Of a stretch of 64,000 nt of DNA, positions 35,128 to 45,771 are shown piece after piece (position 1 is the first letter of the stretch; each line of letters starts with the position of its first letter). Under the pieces are notes generated by a model. The model was not told the DNA's origin and made no database searches. It saw only the letters and a list, made by a program, of their open reading frames with translations. The stretch comes from Scleromitrula shiraiana (Eukaryota > Ascomycota > Leotiomycetes > Helotiales > Sclerotiniaceae), in contig JABELC010000006.1 of the NCBI GenBank assembly GCA_028455995.1, positions 1,736,001 to 1,800,000 of the forward strand. The letters are read 5' to 3'. A program made the translations under genes and the position numbers.

Positions 35128-35480
35128 AGTATTAATTTGAGTATATTAATAATAAAAGAAATACAAGATTAATTTTAATATATTAGTTAAATTAGAAAAT
35201 AATAAAGCATATTAATTATTAGTATATATTAATTTTATATATAAATATAATTTTGTATATAAATATAAATAAAAATATATTAATTTTATGTATAAACTTT
35301 ATATTAATTTAGTGTTATATAATTACTCAAGATAAATCCAAATATTTAAATTAAATTTGTATTAGTATAAGATTATTTCTCGAAAATTAATTTATAGTAT
35401 AATTGAAATTTCAATTATAGTATGAAAATTTCCTTCTTTGAATGGTATTCAAGAAATCCCTGAATAGGTGATACTGTAGG
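35128..35480. repeat. Direct repeat, left copy, upstream of the dehydrogenase
   Basis: About 350 bp matching 37945-38350 in the same orientation. The best stretch is at the end: GAATGGTATTCAAGAAATCC then CTGAATAGGTGATACTGTAG here, against CTGAATACGTGATACCGTAG in the other copy. Most differences are A/T-biased transitions plus small indels. It may be an LTR or part of a duplicated element. Confidence 0.7.
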
Positions 35481-35994
35481 GCTAGTACTAGTATATTTAA
35501 TCTCTATCTTTATCTCTATCTCTATCTCCATCTAATCTACACCTGCACCACACCCGCACCTAACCCATGATCACCTAACCCGGTATCACATTATATTATA
35601 ACAAGAAAAAAAAGACTAAACAAGATATCGGGGAGGAGAGGGCCGGATTTAAAGATAAGTACTCTGTTGTAATCTAAATCGCGGGTGTTGTGCACCATGT
35701 TACCTCACACGAGGTGAGCTCGGCGGAGAACCAAACCTCTGGGTCGGGGCTTTGTCACAATGAATAGGTAAATGTGGTTCCCCCTGACATTTGTTTTCCC
35801 TCTCCCTCGCCTCACAACTGCATGAAATACCAACAGGTATGATAGCAACAGTTGTTTTTTGCTTATAGGAGATTTGGTAGAACTATCCCTCCCCCTTCTT
35901 GAGCATTTCCAGAACAAAAACCACTCGACTTTTACTTCTTCTTTACTTCGTTTTTATTTTTGCTTTGCGTTCAATATTCTGCCTAGTACAAAAA
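35481..35994. other. Promoter region of the dehydrogenase gene
   Basis: Begins with a TCTATCTC hexamer-like array (about 35500-35535), then ordinary sequence with a CCCTCCCCCTTC pyrimidine stretch at 35886-35900 and TTTACTTCTTC/TTTTTATTTTTG leader. No separate gene seen; the reading frame extends upstream without ATG except at the start of the gene. Confidence 0.5.
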
Positions 35995-37213
35995 ATGGCA
36001 TCCTTTGATATCAATACCACCGGGAGTGATGTACTCGAGCACTTTCCAAAACAGGCTGAGGGCAAAACATTCGTTATAACCGGCCCAAGTGAAAACGGTA
36101 TCGGTGCCGAGTCTGCAATCACTCTCGCCTCTGGGAGCCCCAAAAAAATTATTCTTGTCGGTCGAACTGAAAGTAAGGTCAATTCTGTGATCGAAGCTAT
36201 CAAAAAGATCAAACCTAGCATCGAAGTCGCCTTCGTCGAGATCGATCTCCTCAACAACAAGAGTGTACGACAAGCAGCAGAAAAAATCAAGGTGCTGACA
36301 GACAAGATTCACGTTCTTATCAACAATGCCGGTGTCATGGCCGTAAGAAAATATGCCACATCTGTGGATGGAGTCGAAAGTCAATTTGCAGCCAACTACC
36401 TTGGTCACTTCCTCCTCACCAACCTCTTGGTTAAGGAGATCTTAGCTGGGGCTAGCGAAGGAGCTAGAATCGTGCAAGTCGGCAGTCTTGGTTACCAGCT
36501 TGGTGAAACCAACCTCGACGACATCAACTTCCAGGTCAGTGCTCTCCGGCTTAGTACCTGAAAACATGCGATTAATGTTAAGGCTGACCGTATTATACAA
36601 CCAGGATGGAAAGACCTATAATCCATGGATCGCTTATGGGCAAGCCAAGACTGCCATGGTACTTTTCAATCTCGCTCTTAGTGACCGATTGAAGCAGAAG
36701 GGGGTCACAGCACTAATATGCCACCCCGGTGGTACGTTACATTTTGCGCGACGTCGAGTGTTTACTAACGATTCTCTAACGTAGTAACCCTGGAGAGCAA
36801 GCTACTGGTCAATTCTGGTGTAGACAACGATTTGTTTGCAGATGCTTACGCTCTGGCAATCAAGCGCAATGATGGTAAGTTTTGCCCCCCTCACATATTG
36901 ATTGATGCATGCGAAAGCAATGCTGACTATACATCAGGGAACCCGCTCCCTCCGCAAAATATGGTGAGCTTGAAACAGGCAGCAGGCGTAGTCCTCTTTA
37001 CCGCCCTGAATCCATCTCTGACAGGTACATGAATCCCAACCCTAAAAGTATATGAAATACACCCCTGACCGTAAGTTTTCAGAAGCTGCACCAGCATTCA
37101 TCGTCGAGAACGAGATCTACACCGAGACTAAAGATTACGCTCTCGACAAGAAGATAGCAGAGAGCTTGTGGAAGCTCAGTGAGAAGCTTACGGGGGAGAC
37201 ATTTGCATTTTGA
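35995..37213 (+). CDS. Short-chain dehydrogenase/reductase (SDR), classical type
   Basis: Five exons: 35995-36534, 36605-36731, 36785-36874, 36938-37024 and 37083-37213, giving 324 residues with consistent phases. A Rossmann NAD(P) site TGPSENGIGAESA lies near residue 30. The NNAG motif (LINNAGVMAV) is near 112, the catalytic Ser is in VQVGSLGYQ and the YxxxK pair is YGQAKTA in exon 2. PG follows (ICHPG) as expected. Sequence resemblance is to the retinol-dehydrogenase/WW-oxidoreductase-like SDR group common in fungi, whose substrates are mostly unknown. The ATG at 35995 is preferred because the upstream in-frame stretch has no ATG. The gene sits between two direct repeats (35128-35480 and 37945-38350) within AT-rich flanks. 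It is intact and of normal base composition, so it has escaped the decay around it. Substrate not assignable. Confidence 0.9.
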
Positions 37214-37944
37214 ACTAAAGTGCTGGTCTGGATATTGAGTCTTGGCTGCTAGATTTCCTAGTTAACCCAGAATTGCAGGTTGTATTGACAGATGTACTAG
37301 ATTGATAATGAAATAAATTGATCCTCGAGCTATTATGAATATGGGCCGGGCGTCGATCTTGAGCTATATACTCTAATTAATTGGATGTTTTAACGAAAAG
37401 CTGGATTATATCGCCAAGCCTCAGCAAGTACAAAACATAAGTTCCCTACGGTATCATCTATTCAGGGAGCGAACCTGAATAGAATTCAATGAGTTTTTTA
37501 AATGAACTTTAGGAAATCAGCTATTTTAATGTTTGAGTATATTAAAAGTTTAAATATTAATGTATTAAATTTATAATTAATTAAAAATTGAATTTTATAT
37601 AATATAAATTAGTTTTTAAATTCAAAGATTAACTTTAAATAAATCTCAGGTTAATTTTGATTAAAATTCATTAATTTAAAACTATATTTAAAATGATTTA
37701 ATTATTGATTTTATATTATAAAGTTATTTAACTTTTTAATAAATTCTTATTAATTAAAGATTTATTTAATTTTTTATTAATTTAATCTAATCTATATCAA
37801 TATAACTTTAGATTATAAAACTTTAATTATTTTTAATTAATTTCAATTTTATTCTTTATAAATTAATAATTTTATTAAAATATAAATAATTTTTTATGGA
37901 ATTTGAAAGTATATTTAGATTATTTTTTTATATATATTAATATT
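37214..37944. other. 3' flank of the dehydrogenase, becoming AT-rich
   Basis: Ordinary sequence to about 37490, then A/T-rich DNA without open frames up to the right-hand direct repeat. No gene seen. Confidence 0.55.
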
Positions 37945-38350
37945 AATTTAAATATATTAATAATAATAAAAATATGAGGTTAATTTTGGTATATTAATTA
38001 AATTAGGAAATAATGAAGTATATCAATTATTAATATATATTAATATGATAGTATATAATAAATTTGAAAATAAAAATGCATTAATTTTGTATATAAATAT
38101 AATTTTATATATAAATATAAATAAAAATATATTAATTTTGTATATAAATTCTATATTAATCTAGTACTATATAATTATTTAAGATAAACTTGAAAATCAA
38201 TAAAGAATCTAAGTTGAATTTGTATTAATAAAAGTTTATTCCTTAAAAGTCAACTTATAATGCAATTGAAATTTCAATTATAATGCGAAAATTCCTTTCT
38301 TTGAATGGTATTCAAGAAATCCCTGAATACGTGATACCGTAGGGGTTATT
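37945..38350. repeat. Direct repeat, right copy, downstream of the dehydrogenase
   Basis: About 400 bp, same orientation as 35128-35480. Contains the shared blocks ATAAATATAAATAAAAATAT, AATTGAAATTTCAATTATA and GAATGGTATTCAAGAAATCC. It lacks the TIR element that adjoins the left copy. Confidence 0.7.
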
Positions 38351-38681
38351 GAAAGGGCATGAACACGAAACGGACCCCCCCCCTTTAGTGCAGCTTGAGC
38401 CAGGATTAGGAAATAAAGTATTGATTGACTATATAGCAAAAATTGACGTTGAAAGAAAGAGCAACACATGATTGTTCCACTAATTTTTAACACTCTTCGT
38501 TTTTGTTCTACCACTCATTACTGAATGAGTACAGATAAGAATTAAAGAAGCCATTGATATCTCCTAACCATAGGACTAAATTGTATAGAAACAAATTGGT
38601 AACCCTACATCCAGACCGCCAAAGAAACAAAGATTCGTAAATATCTTCCTACTCTTTTCTACCACAACAGTATACATCTTG
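38351..38681. other. Short intergenic stretch
   Basis: Contains CGGACCCCCCCCCTTTA (about 38370-38386) and otherwise ordinary sequence. No gene seen; it is the 3' flank of the minus-strand CorA-like gene. Confidence 0.5.
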
Positions 38682-40342
38682 CTAAACAATAGAACTTTCC
38701 GCCTTCATTTTGGCTCTCCTCAACAAGTACATGCTCACCACACTAACTACAAGTGTCAAGGGTAGAGTCACTGCCCAGTATATCCAGAACCTTGGGTTAA
38801 CAATCTCATCCAATTCAGGTTTATTTAGTCCAGCCTGCCAGCTCAGCAACGGCATTGCAAAAAAGCTCTAAAATTATGTTAACACGTGATGATATCTTTT
38901 GAGTTTTGTACAACGTACAGCGACGAACGTTCCAGGAAGAAATAACATTGTCAGAACAGCGATAGCCTTCATGAAAGAACTATCTTCTTTACTTGCAGCC
39001 GAAAGCTTTTGTGATGAAGCTGCGATACCAAGGTTGATCTCATTGTTTTTTTGGGCTATAGAATTATAGATCTGCAGGATATTAGTTTGGTTATGAAGAG
39101 CCACTTGAGTCTAAACCCACAGCGCCCATCAACATATTTGCATCGGCCTGTACTAAGTTGCAAGTTCGCTCAAATCGATCGTATAAATCTAACATATCTT
39201 CTACTTGATCTTTCAATCGACGAGTCTCCTGCAACCCACCTGGAGAGAGTTCTTCCAGATAGGTAACCAGCTTTTTGATGTGCGTGCGGGTTTGTGTAAA
39301 ACAAAGAGCTAGGTCTCCAGTTTTTTGGTGTAGTTGCAATACATCTTTCGAAGTTTGCATATAATCATCGACTTCGTTGAAAGGTTTCAATTTATGTAAT
39401 TCCGGAGTCGCCTTGTCGTATTGTCGCGCAATTCCCGTAAGCATTATCAGTTCTGCCCCTACATTCCTTACCATTCCGCTGTGCTTGATCCGGATCAAAT
39501 CCATGACTAGAGATGGAAGGAGTAACGGATGAAAAAGATCAGGCTTCAAAATTTCTAGCCAGTTTAACATTGTAAGAATCTCTTCCTCGATACATCCGTG
39601 CAGTATAGCATTCACTATGCCACTATCTTTATCTAGTGATGTCGATAGAATGATGTCCTCTCCCAAAGTATCGTCTGTACGGATATGGTACGCTATTTCT
39701 CATTTTAGAACGCTCGATGCAGTGTCAGATGACGTTTTATTTACCTGTGAGACAACGCCCATCTTTGTTGTAAACTTCCCTGCTCAACGCAGCTTTTCCA
39801 CGGATGAGTGTCCGCAAGAAAGAATGGTGTATTTCGAAGACGTTGCAGACGCTGTGATACGTTTTGCTGGAGAATGGCAGTCTGTGAAGCACCCGAAGTT
39901 TATCTATCATGTTGCGGGGGGATAAGCTAGGTATCACAAATAGTTAATGAGACACAATATCTCTCCATCAAAGAACAGCACTACCTGAGGCTCGTACATC
40001 AATCTTAGACCGGCTGTAGTTGATCCATTCGTTCCTGAAGTTGCGATCTAATTGCTGATCAGTCGCAAGGCTTAGCTTCAGGTCTTTAAATTATACCTGC
40101 TCTGCCCAAGTTCCCAGCTCCTGGTCGCTAAATTTGTGCTTTTTGTAGAAATTCGGTGTGTTTGGACACTAATCTCAAAGACGATTAGTGTAAAGAGACG
40201 ATATTATATAATAGTAATATCATACCTTATAAGAATAGGCTTCAAATACACTGGTGAGCATCTCGGATGTACTGCTCGTGCTAAAAGTCAACTGTCCCAA
40301 ATCATCTTGCAACCAAATCTTGTTACGTCGAGGCCAGTCCAT
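38682..40342 (-). pseudogene. CorA-like membrane protein gene, probably inactivated
   Basis: Read on the minus strand from ATG 40342: exons 40342 to about 40220 (MDWPRRNKIWLQDDLGQLTF) and about 40165-40095 (CPNTPNFYKKHKFSDQELGT), then a segment to about 39975. The body at about 39720-39105 has EIAYHIRTDDTLGEDIILST and GCIEEEILTMLNWL. The C-terminus has the family signature KAIAVLTMLFLPGTFVA, an intron 38918-38868, then SFFAMPLLSW and a second membrane helix (FWIYWAVTLPLTLVVSVV), ending at 38682. Such two-helix CorA/MgtE-like fungal proteins are usually membrane proteins of unknown substrate. The consistent frame between about 39930 and 39700 contains TGA/TAG codons (for example at LR*AGKF and LK*EIAYHI), which C-to-T or G-to-A changes would explain. 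The junction near 39090-39150 needs a 43-nt intron or a frameshift. A 70-nt alternative intron (39744-39675) could avoid one stop. Probably a pseudogene; the C-terminal identity is secure. Confidence 0.65.
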
Positions 40343-40631
40343 GAACACCAATTACCAGCAGATATGTATATTTAATATCTTGAAATACACCTGTGAAGGG
40401 CTTTTGTTCATGGGAGGATTCATCTTTTGTATATTGGAGGGTAATGAGGCTCTGAAAATAGAGGTACTGCAGTTTCTACACAACAGGTTGCGTCGCATCA
40501 GGCGAAGTGCATACTATAATATATATCCTTGTCGAGCTGACTTTGGGGGCGACTGTCAGATCAAATTCGTAGTATATAGTCATCACAATATCGCAAGCGA
40601 CTCAAGTTTATAATTCCGATGTTATCACAGA

Positions 40632-41311
40632 ATGGCAGACTCAAATTCCATCCAAGGTCAGGGGGTGTACCACCAAGTACTAGAGCCCCGATACATCTCT
40701 GCTGAAAAACTACAACAATTTCTGACCGAACTATACGGCCCCGTCCCAGCATTTAAGCTTGGGGTAAGTAATGCCTAAAAGTTGCATGCTTCTGGTTAAT
40801 GAACTGGGTGGTTTAGGCACGACGAGGAAAATATTATCTGGAAATTCCTTTCCCCATTCCTCAAGTACGCTCTGCAACGCGTGTAAGGACTACAAACTCA
40901 CACAAGCTAGAAAGACCTCGCGAGACTCAAGAACGGAGGCAAAGATCCTTTGTCGATCGAGGGTTCGCATGGAATAGCAGAAACTCATCCGCCAGCCTTG
41001 TCTGGTCATCACACGGGGCGGCCACCTGTAGCACCAACCACACTTGGTTCTCAGCCAATCAACCCGGGACCCGTAGCAGCAATCACACCTGATCCTCAGT
41101 CAATCGGCACAGGAGCACCCGCAGCACTACCATCTAACGCTGTGCAACAACCCCAACAAACCAATACTGCACCCGTGAAAACCACAAGGTATAATCTTGC
41201 CGTGTTTTGAAAACCGCTTACATCTACTAATTTCATAGTAGGCAGCGTATAACCGAGCTTAGAAAGAAAATGAAGCAAAAGGTTCAAAACGCTGTGGGGA
41301 AGATGTCATAG
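40632..41311 (+). CDS. Small Pro-rich orphan protein
   Basis: Exon 1 (40632-40763) encodes 44 residues beginning MADSNSIQGQGVYHQVLE and including KLQQFLTELYGPVPAFKLG. An intron 40764-40816 (GTAAGT...TTAG) leads to ARRGKYYLEIPFPIPQ. A second intron, whose exact ends are unclear (donor about 40868-40885, acceptor about 40974-40978), leads to a Pro/Thr/Gln-rich disordered part (ETHPPALSGHHTGRPP, SNAVQQPQQTNTAPVKTT). A third intron (41189-41239, GTATAA...ATAG) gives a basic tail RQRITELRKKMKQKVQNAVG ending at 41311. Splice phases of the first and last junctions are consistent. I do not recognise the family. It starts close to and divergent from the CorA-like pseudogene, within an accessory zone, and might be lineage-specific. 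Confidence 0.5.
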
Positions 41312-42041
41312 AAGAGACAGTGTATCTGTAACATGTTTGGTTACTGTGGCGAGTGTTATAGTTGGTGTTGTACCTAGTGTAGCGCAGTGTGGAATATGTT
41401 GCTAATCCTCGTCTCTTTAAAACCTTTGATTAGACGATATTGAATTTGAACATATCAAGACAATAGGTTGAACGTGTAAAAATCGAACCATGAAATCATT
41501 TTATACTTATATCCAATATGAAATATCGTATCAACTGGAATTGAAGGCCTGGGTCTAACAAAGGAGTAATCCTATTTCGATCGATTTGGACCTATTCTTT
41601 CATTCAAAATAAGCATTTCGCGGCTTTAGCCACTATAGTATAAACCTATAATCCTATAGTCCTATATCCGAGTCTTTTATCAGTTTAATCAACGATTAAC
41701 TGCAACCGTTGATCGCAAATTGAAGATATTTTGAAAATGCGGGTGGGAATGGTTGACAGGCGTGCTTGTAGGGGTATTTGGTAGGCTGGGCGAGGCTGAG
41801 AGTGTTTAGAGGGTGCATCCGCAGATGACAGGGTTACACTATCACGAAACCCATGCTGATTGGATTAGTGGAATCCATGCAATCCGGTGCAATCCGTGAG
41901 CGACTGGTTTTGTTGTTATCTGCTCATTCATCTCGCTGCTTGAGATCGCTCGTTTTACATCTCCTGAGCAAGTTTTGATCTTTCCGATAATTGATGCATT
42001 ATGACCTTTCACATGATAGCTTCAAAGATGTATCCAGAGCC
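41312..42041. other. Intergenic, kinase promoter
   Basis: Ordinary composition, no gene seen. CAATCC recurs at 41880-41895 (GCAATCCGGTGCAATCC). No TATA box or other element can be assigned. Confidence 0.5.
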
Positions 42042-44213
42042 ATGAAAAAATTACTTCGTATATTCCGGTAAGTTGGGAGTTTGGTACATGCCTAGTAGTA
42101 TTGTTCTCACCAGAGACAGCAAACAGAAAGATCTCCGCAACAACGACTCTGCCCCTCATGCGACACAAGAAAAAAAGCGGAAGGTTAGGTTCTATCTTGA
42201 GAATGATCTTGATGAAGCGAAATCAGAGATTCAAACCATTAAAGCGCCATCACCGACGCCCGAAACAGACTCAGCGTCGTCTGGCAATAGGACGTTTTCT
42301 TCTAAACTTCAAAGCTGCTACGAATCACCCAGCACATCTATCTATTCTCAGAATCTAAATATCTATACGTCACAATTAACTCTCGAAAAGCGATTAAATC
42401 GGTGCAAACGTCCGACAATGGTGCCATTCACTTACCTGGTGCCAATATCTGAACAGAATATGCTACTCACTATTCCAGCTATCATGAACGATATAATCTC
42501 TAATGAGCCCTCTATCGATCCAGAGATAGCGAAGAAATATGCTACTAAAGCTTATGAGAGAGCGAAAAAGATATATGGGACACTGGCGCTGATTGGGAAA
42601 GGCTCAGATATAGACCAATTCTTGAATGAGGGTATTTCGGATGATGACCTTCCAATGATATACGTCAAGAACGAGGGCAAAGAAGATACGAACCTATTGC
42701 AGACAGCGCGGACAACAGCATACATGAAGCAGGTACTTGAATTGGAAGATTGGGATAGTGAACATTTTGAGGAGTTCACTCGCAAACAATGGTGGATGAC
42801 AGCACCAGTCTTTGAGTATAATCAACATTACGAGTTAGATGCACAAACTGTTTTACCTTTTCTTCATTTCGAGAAAAGTGAAAGTATGAAAAAGCAAGGG
42901 GCATATAGTGAAGTGTTTCCTGTTAGAGTGCATTGGTCTCATCAAACCTTCTGGGTAAATTCCGAGGTTAGTAATTACTCCCACTGTCTTCATAGTACTC
43001 GTTTAATTTAAAGAAGGACGATCAGCCAATGGTAGCCATCAAAAGGCTGTTCTCTTCTTCTGAGACAGAATTTAAAAAGGAAGTTGATGTTTTGAAAATT
43101 CTCGGTTCGAAGAAAAAACCACACGAGCATCTCATACGTCTTTTAGCTACATACCGACAGAACCTGCATTATCATCTTATGTTTCCTTACGCACATGGCA
43201 ACCTGCGGAGTTATTGGGAGGACAATCCTGCACCTGATTTTGATGAGCCGACAGTAACATGGTCTCTAAAGCAGATGGCTGGTATTGCTAATGCTCTGTT
43301 GTGTGTGCATGAATTTAATGTAACAATTCCTCTTGATGTCGGCGGTGCTGGAAACGCGCGTGTGCAGGCCGATGCAAAGCTGAGCGTACAAAAGGGAGAA
43401 GCAAGATTTGGCCGTCATGGAGACATTAAGCCAGAGAATATACTCTGGTTTAGGCAAACCGACGATAAAATGGGCGTTCTAAAGCTTGCAGATTTTGGTC
43501 TAGGGAGATTTCATGGCAGAGACTCGAAGTCCGGAATACGCCCATCTACAATTGCGGGATCACCAACATATGAGCCCCCTGAATGTAGACTACGACGCCC
43601 AGTCTCTCGGGCTTACGATATTTGGAGTATTGCATGCGTCTTTTTGGAATTTATAACCTGGCTTCTTTGCGGGAACGGAGAAATTGAAGGCTTTTCGGAA
43701 TTCCGTGCACACTCAATTTCATGGGAACATGATGAAATTAGCGACGATTATTTCTTTACCATTTTAACAGATTCGGAAAATGGTCCGGACGCTGTTATCC
43801 GAGAGGGAGTAAGGACCTGGGTTGAACATCTTCACCGGCGCGAGAAATGCTCCCAACTTATCCATGATCTTCTGATCTTGACCATGGAAGAACTTCTTCT
43901 TATTGATTCGAACGAACGCGCCAAGGCAGGACGGCTTAATTCACAGATGATGACCTTCTTGGACAAATCACGAAAGGACAAAGACTACATGTTAGCACCA
44001 GTGCCGTGGCCACTTGAGCTTGAGCCTGAAACCAAAACAGAAAGACATCATCACTCGAGCACTAATTCGCACGTCACGTTTGTTGACACATATGGACCGC
44101 TTTTGACAGCGCGCAATCACGATGAACCTAGAGACTTGGTTCTTCGCAATCTGAACACTCCAGGTTACAATGCAAAGCTTATGAGAATCCGGAGCTGGCC
44201 TGAGATCTCATAA
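42042..44213 (+). CDS. Large fungal protein kinase with N-terminal extension
   Basis: Preferred model: exon 42042-42067 (MKKLLRIF), a 46-nt intron (GTAAGT...CCAG), exon 42114-42966, a 47-nt intron (GTTAGT...AAAG), exon 43014-44213, giving 692 residues. An alternative start is ATG 42088 without the first intron. The kinase domain begins near residue 268: glycine loop QGAYSEVFPV, VAIKRL lysine about 303, HGDIKPENIL catalytic loop about 429 (Gly replaces the usual Arg of HRD), ADFGLGRF about 452, and EPPE for APE followed by DIWSIACVFLEF. The loop before HGDIKPEN carries an unusual 20-30-residue insert (DVGGAGNARVQ). The N-terminal 260 residues are Ser/Lys-rich, then helical, with no known domain. 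This architecture matches the expanded fungal kinase families often found near heterokaryon-incompatibility-like genes; its substrate is unknown. All key residues are present, so it is likely active. Confidence 0.85.
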
Positions 44214-45771
44214 AATCAGACTAAATTAACGCCTCATCAGTTTGATAATCTAACGATTTGATCAATTACATTAGGGGTCTCTTGGTTGTTTAGCAGCGAG
44301 TATAGAAATCGAATACGTTTGAACATCCATAATTCATAATCCTCAAGAATCCTGGGCCTTCGAGGCAAACATTTCCAACGCAGCCAACATCATACACTGG
44401 CCACGGCGGTTGCAAGCATTAGGAAGATACGGTCTCTTTGATTCAAAAATCTTTTGTATGCTCTTACACATCGTAAATTTCAAACTACAAATCTTGAACT
44501 GGCGTATCGCTACACCTGGGTCAAGTAAACCGCGCGCTATTAATGTTCGAAAGTTGTATTTTCGCATTATACGATAGAAATATTACGAGTCACGATTGTG
44601 ATTATGAACCTCATGGATTCTAACCTCGACTTAAAGGTTATTTGTTTCATTCTCCGTTATCTCGCATACACATTTCAGCGAGTCTATACGTCTTATTTGA
44701 TATATGCCCTTCCTTGGATAACGTGTGGGGCACATAAGGTCAACATGATGATATAGAAATAGTTCGGTTGACAGCAGATAGCAATGATTAGATGAAACCA
44801 GGCGAAAAAAGACTATATATTTACAGCGATTGTTTTTTGAGCATTTGGCGTTGAGAGAATCTTTCAAGCTGTCCGCCATTTGTTATATTGCATTACAATC
44901 ACGACGCAACGAGATGTAATTATTTATACCTAACAAAACATCAAGCGCTAATGGGCTTGAGGTTGATAATGTTAAATAGCGTAGTCTGAAAAAGAGAGAT
45001 ATATATATACATAGCATCCAATACACGCTACACACTTACAGGCAATGAAATATTTCTGTCTTTATTGCTCATGGTGTTATGGTGGAATATACCACTGATA
45101 AAATTTGAGCTATAAATCCCTTCCTTGGCTTCGGGAGTATGGGGAACGACAATTGAGCAAGCACATAATTGAGAATTGCAGTTCAAGACAAATTTCCAGA
45201 TTCATGAAAATCTCTAGCTATTTATGAATATGGTACAGTCTGATGATTACGATTTATTTGTAAATAATGTATAATAATTTATTTAGGATGAAATCCAAGG
45301 CAAATCTAACAAATTCGGCCGCTCGGATAGAGGTGCAACCCACAGCCTCATAGAATGAGGGATTAGGAGCGTCCACATGCACTGTAGTATACCGTATATG
45401 CTTAGTTTATGGTCAGCTCGCAGGTTTTGATAAGATTTCAAAAAGCCTTGTAATTCAGTGGTCATTGGGACATCCCTAGGCTAAGTATACTACTTACAAT
45501 ATCTCACTCAGCCCCACAGAAAGCCTTGATGCTGTGCTCACACATAACCTATCAATTCTCAATCTTCAAGACTGCCCAAGACTCTATTAGAAGAAAATGG
45601 CAGAGTGACGTTGATATTTTGGGTAATGCCATGATATTGTTTCCGTCAATCTGGCTTCAAACTGGTGTAGTATTAGGTAAAGTGCCCAATCCAGAATTAT
45701 GGAATGGAAGGGGTGGTAGGGAGGGCGTATTACGTCTAGGTGAAGCAATGTCACTCCCAAAATCCCCCTCT
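44214..45771. other. Gene-poor stretch with possible coding remnant
   Basis: No complete gene. On the minus strand at about 45400-45262 one frame reads APNPSFYEAVGCTSIRAAEF and continues into a hydrophobic stretch before a stop, which looks like the C-terminus of a lost gene. Minus frames at 44343-44567 and 44631-44879 have no recognisable motifs. Confidence 0.4.

Noticed and set aside
39617..39925. Plus-strand 102-codon frame opposite the CorA-like gene
   Set aside because: Looks protein-like but overlaps the middle of the minus-strand gene, whose flanking parts clearly match the CorA-like family. Treated as antisense.
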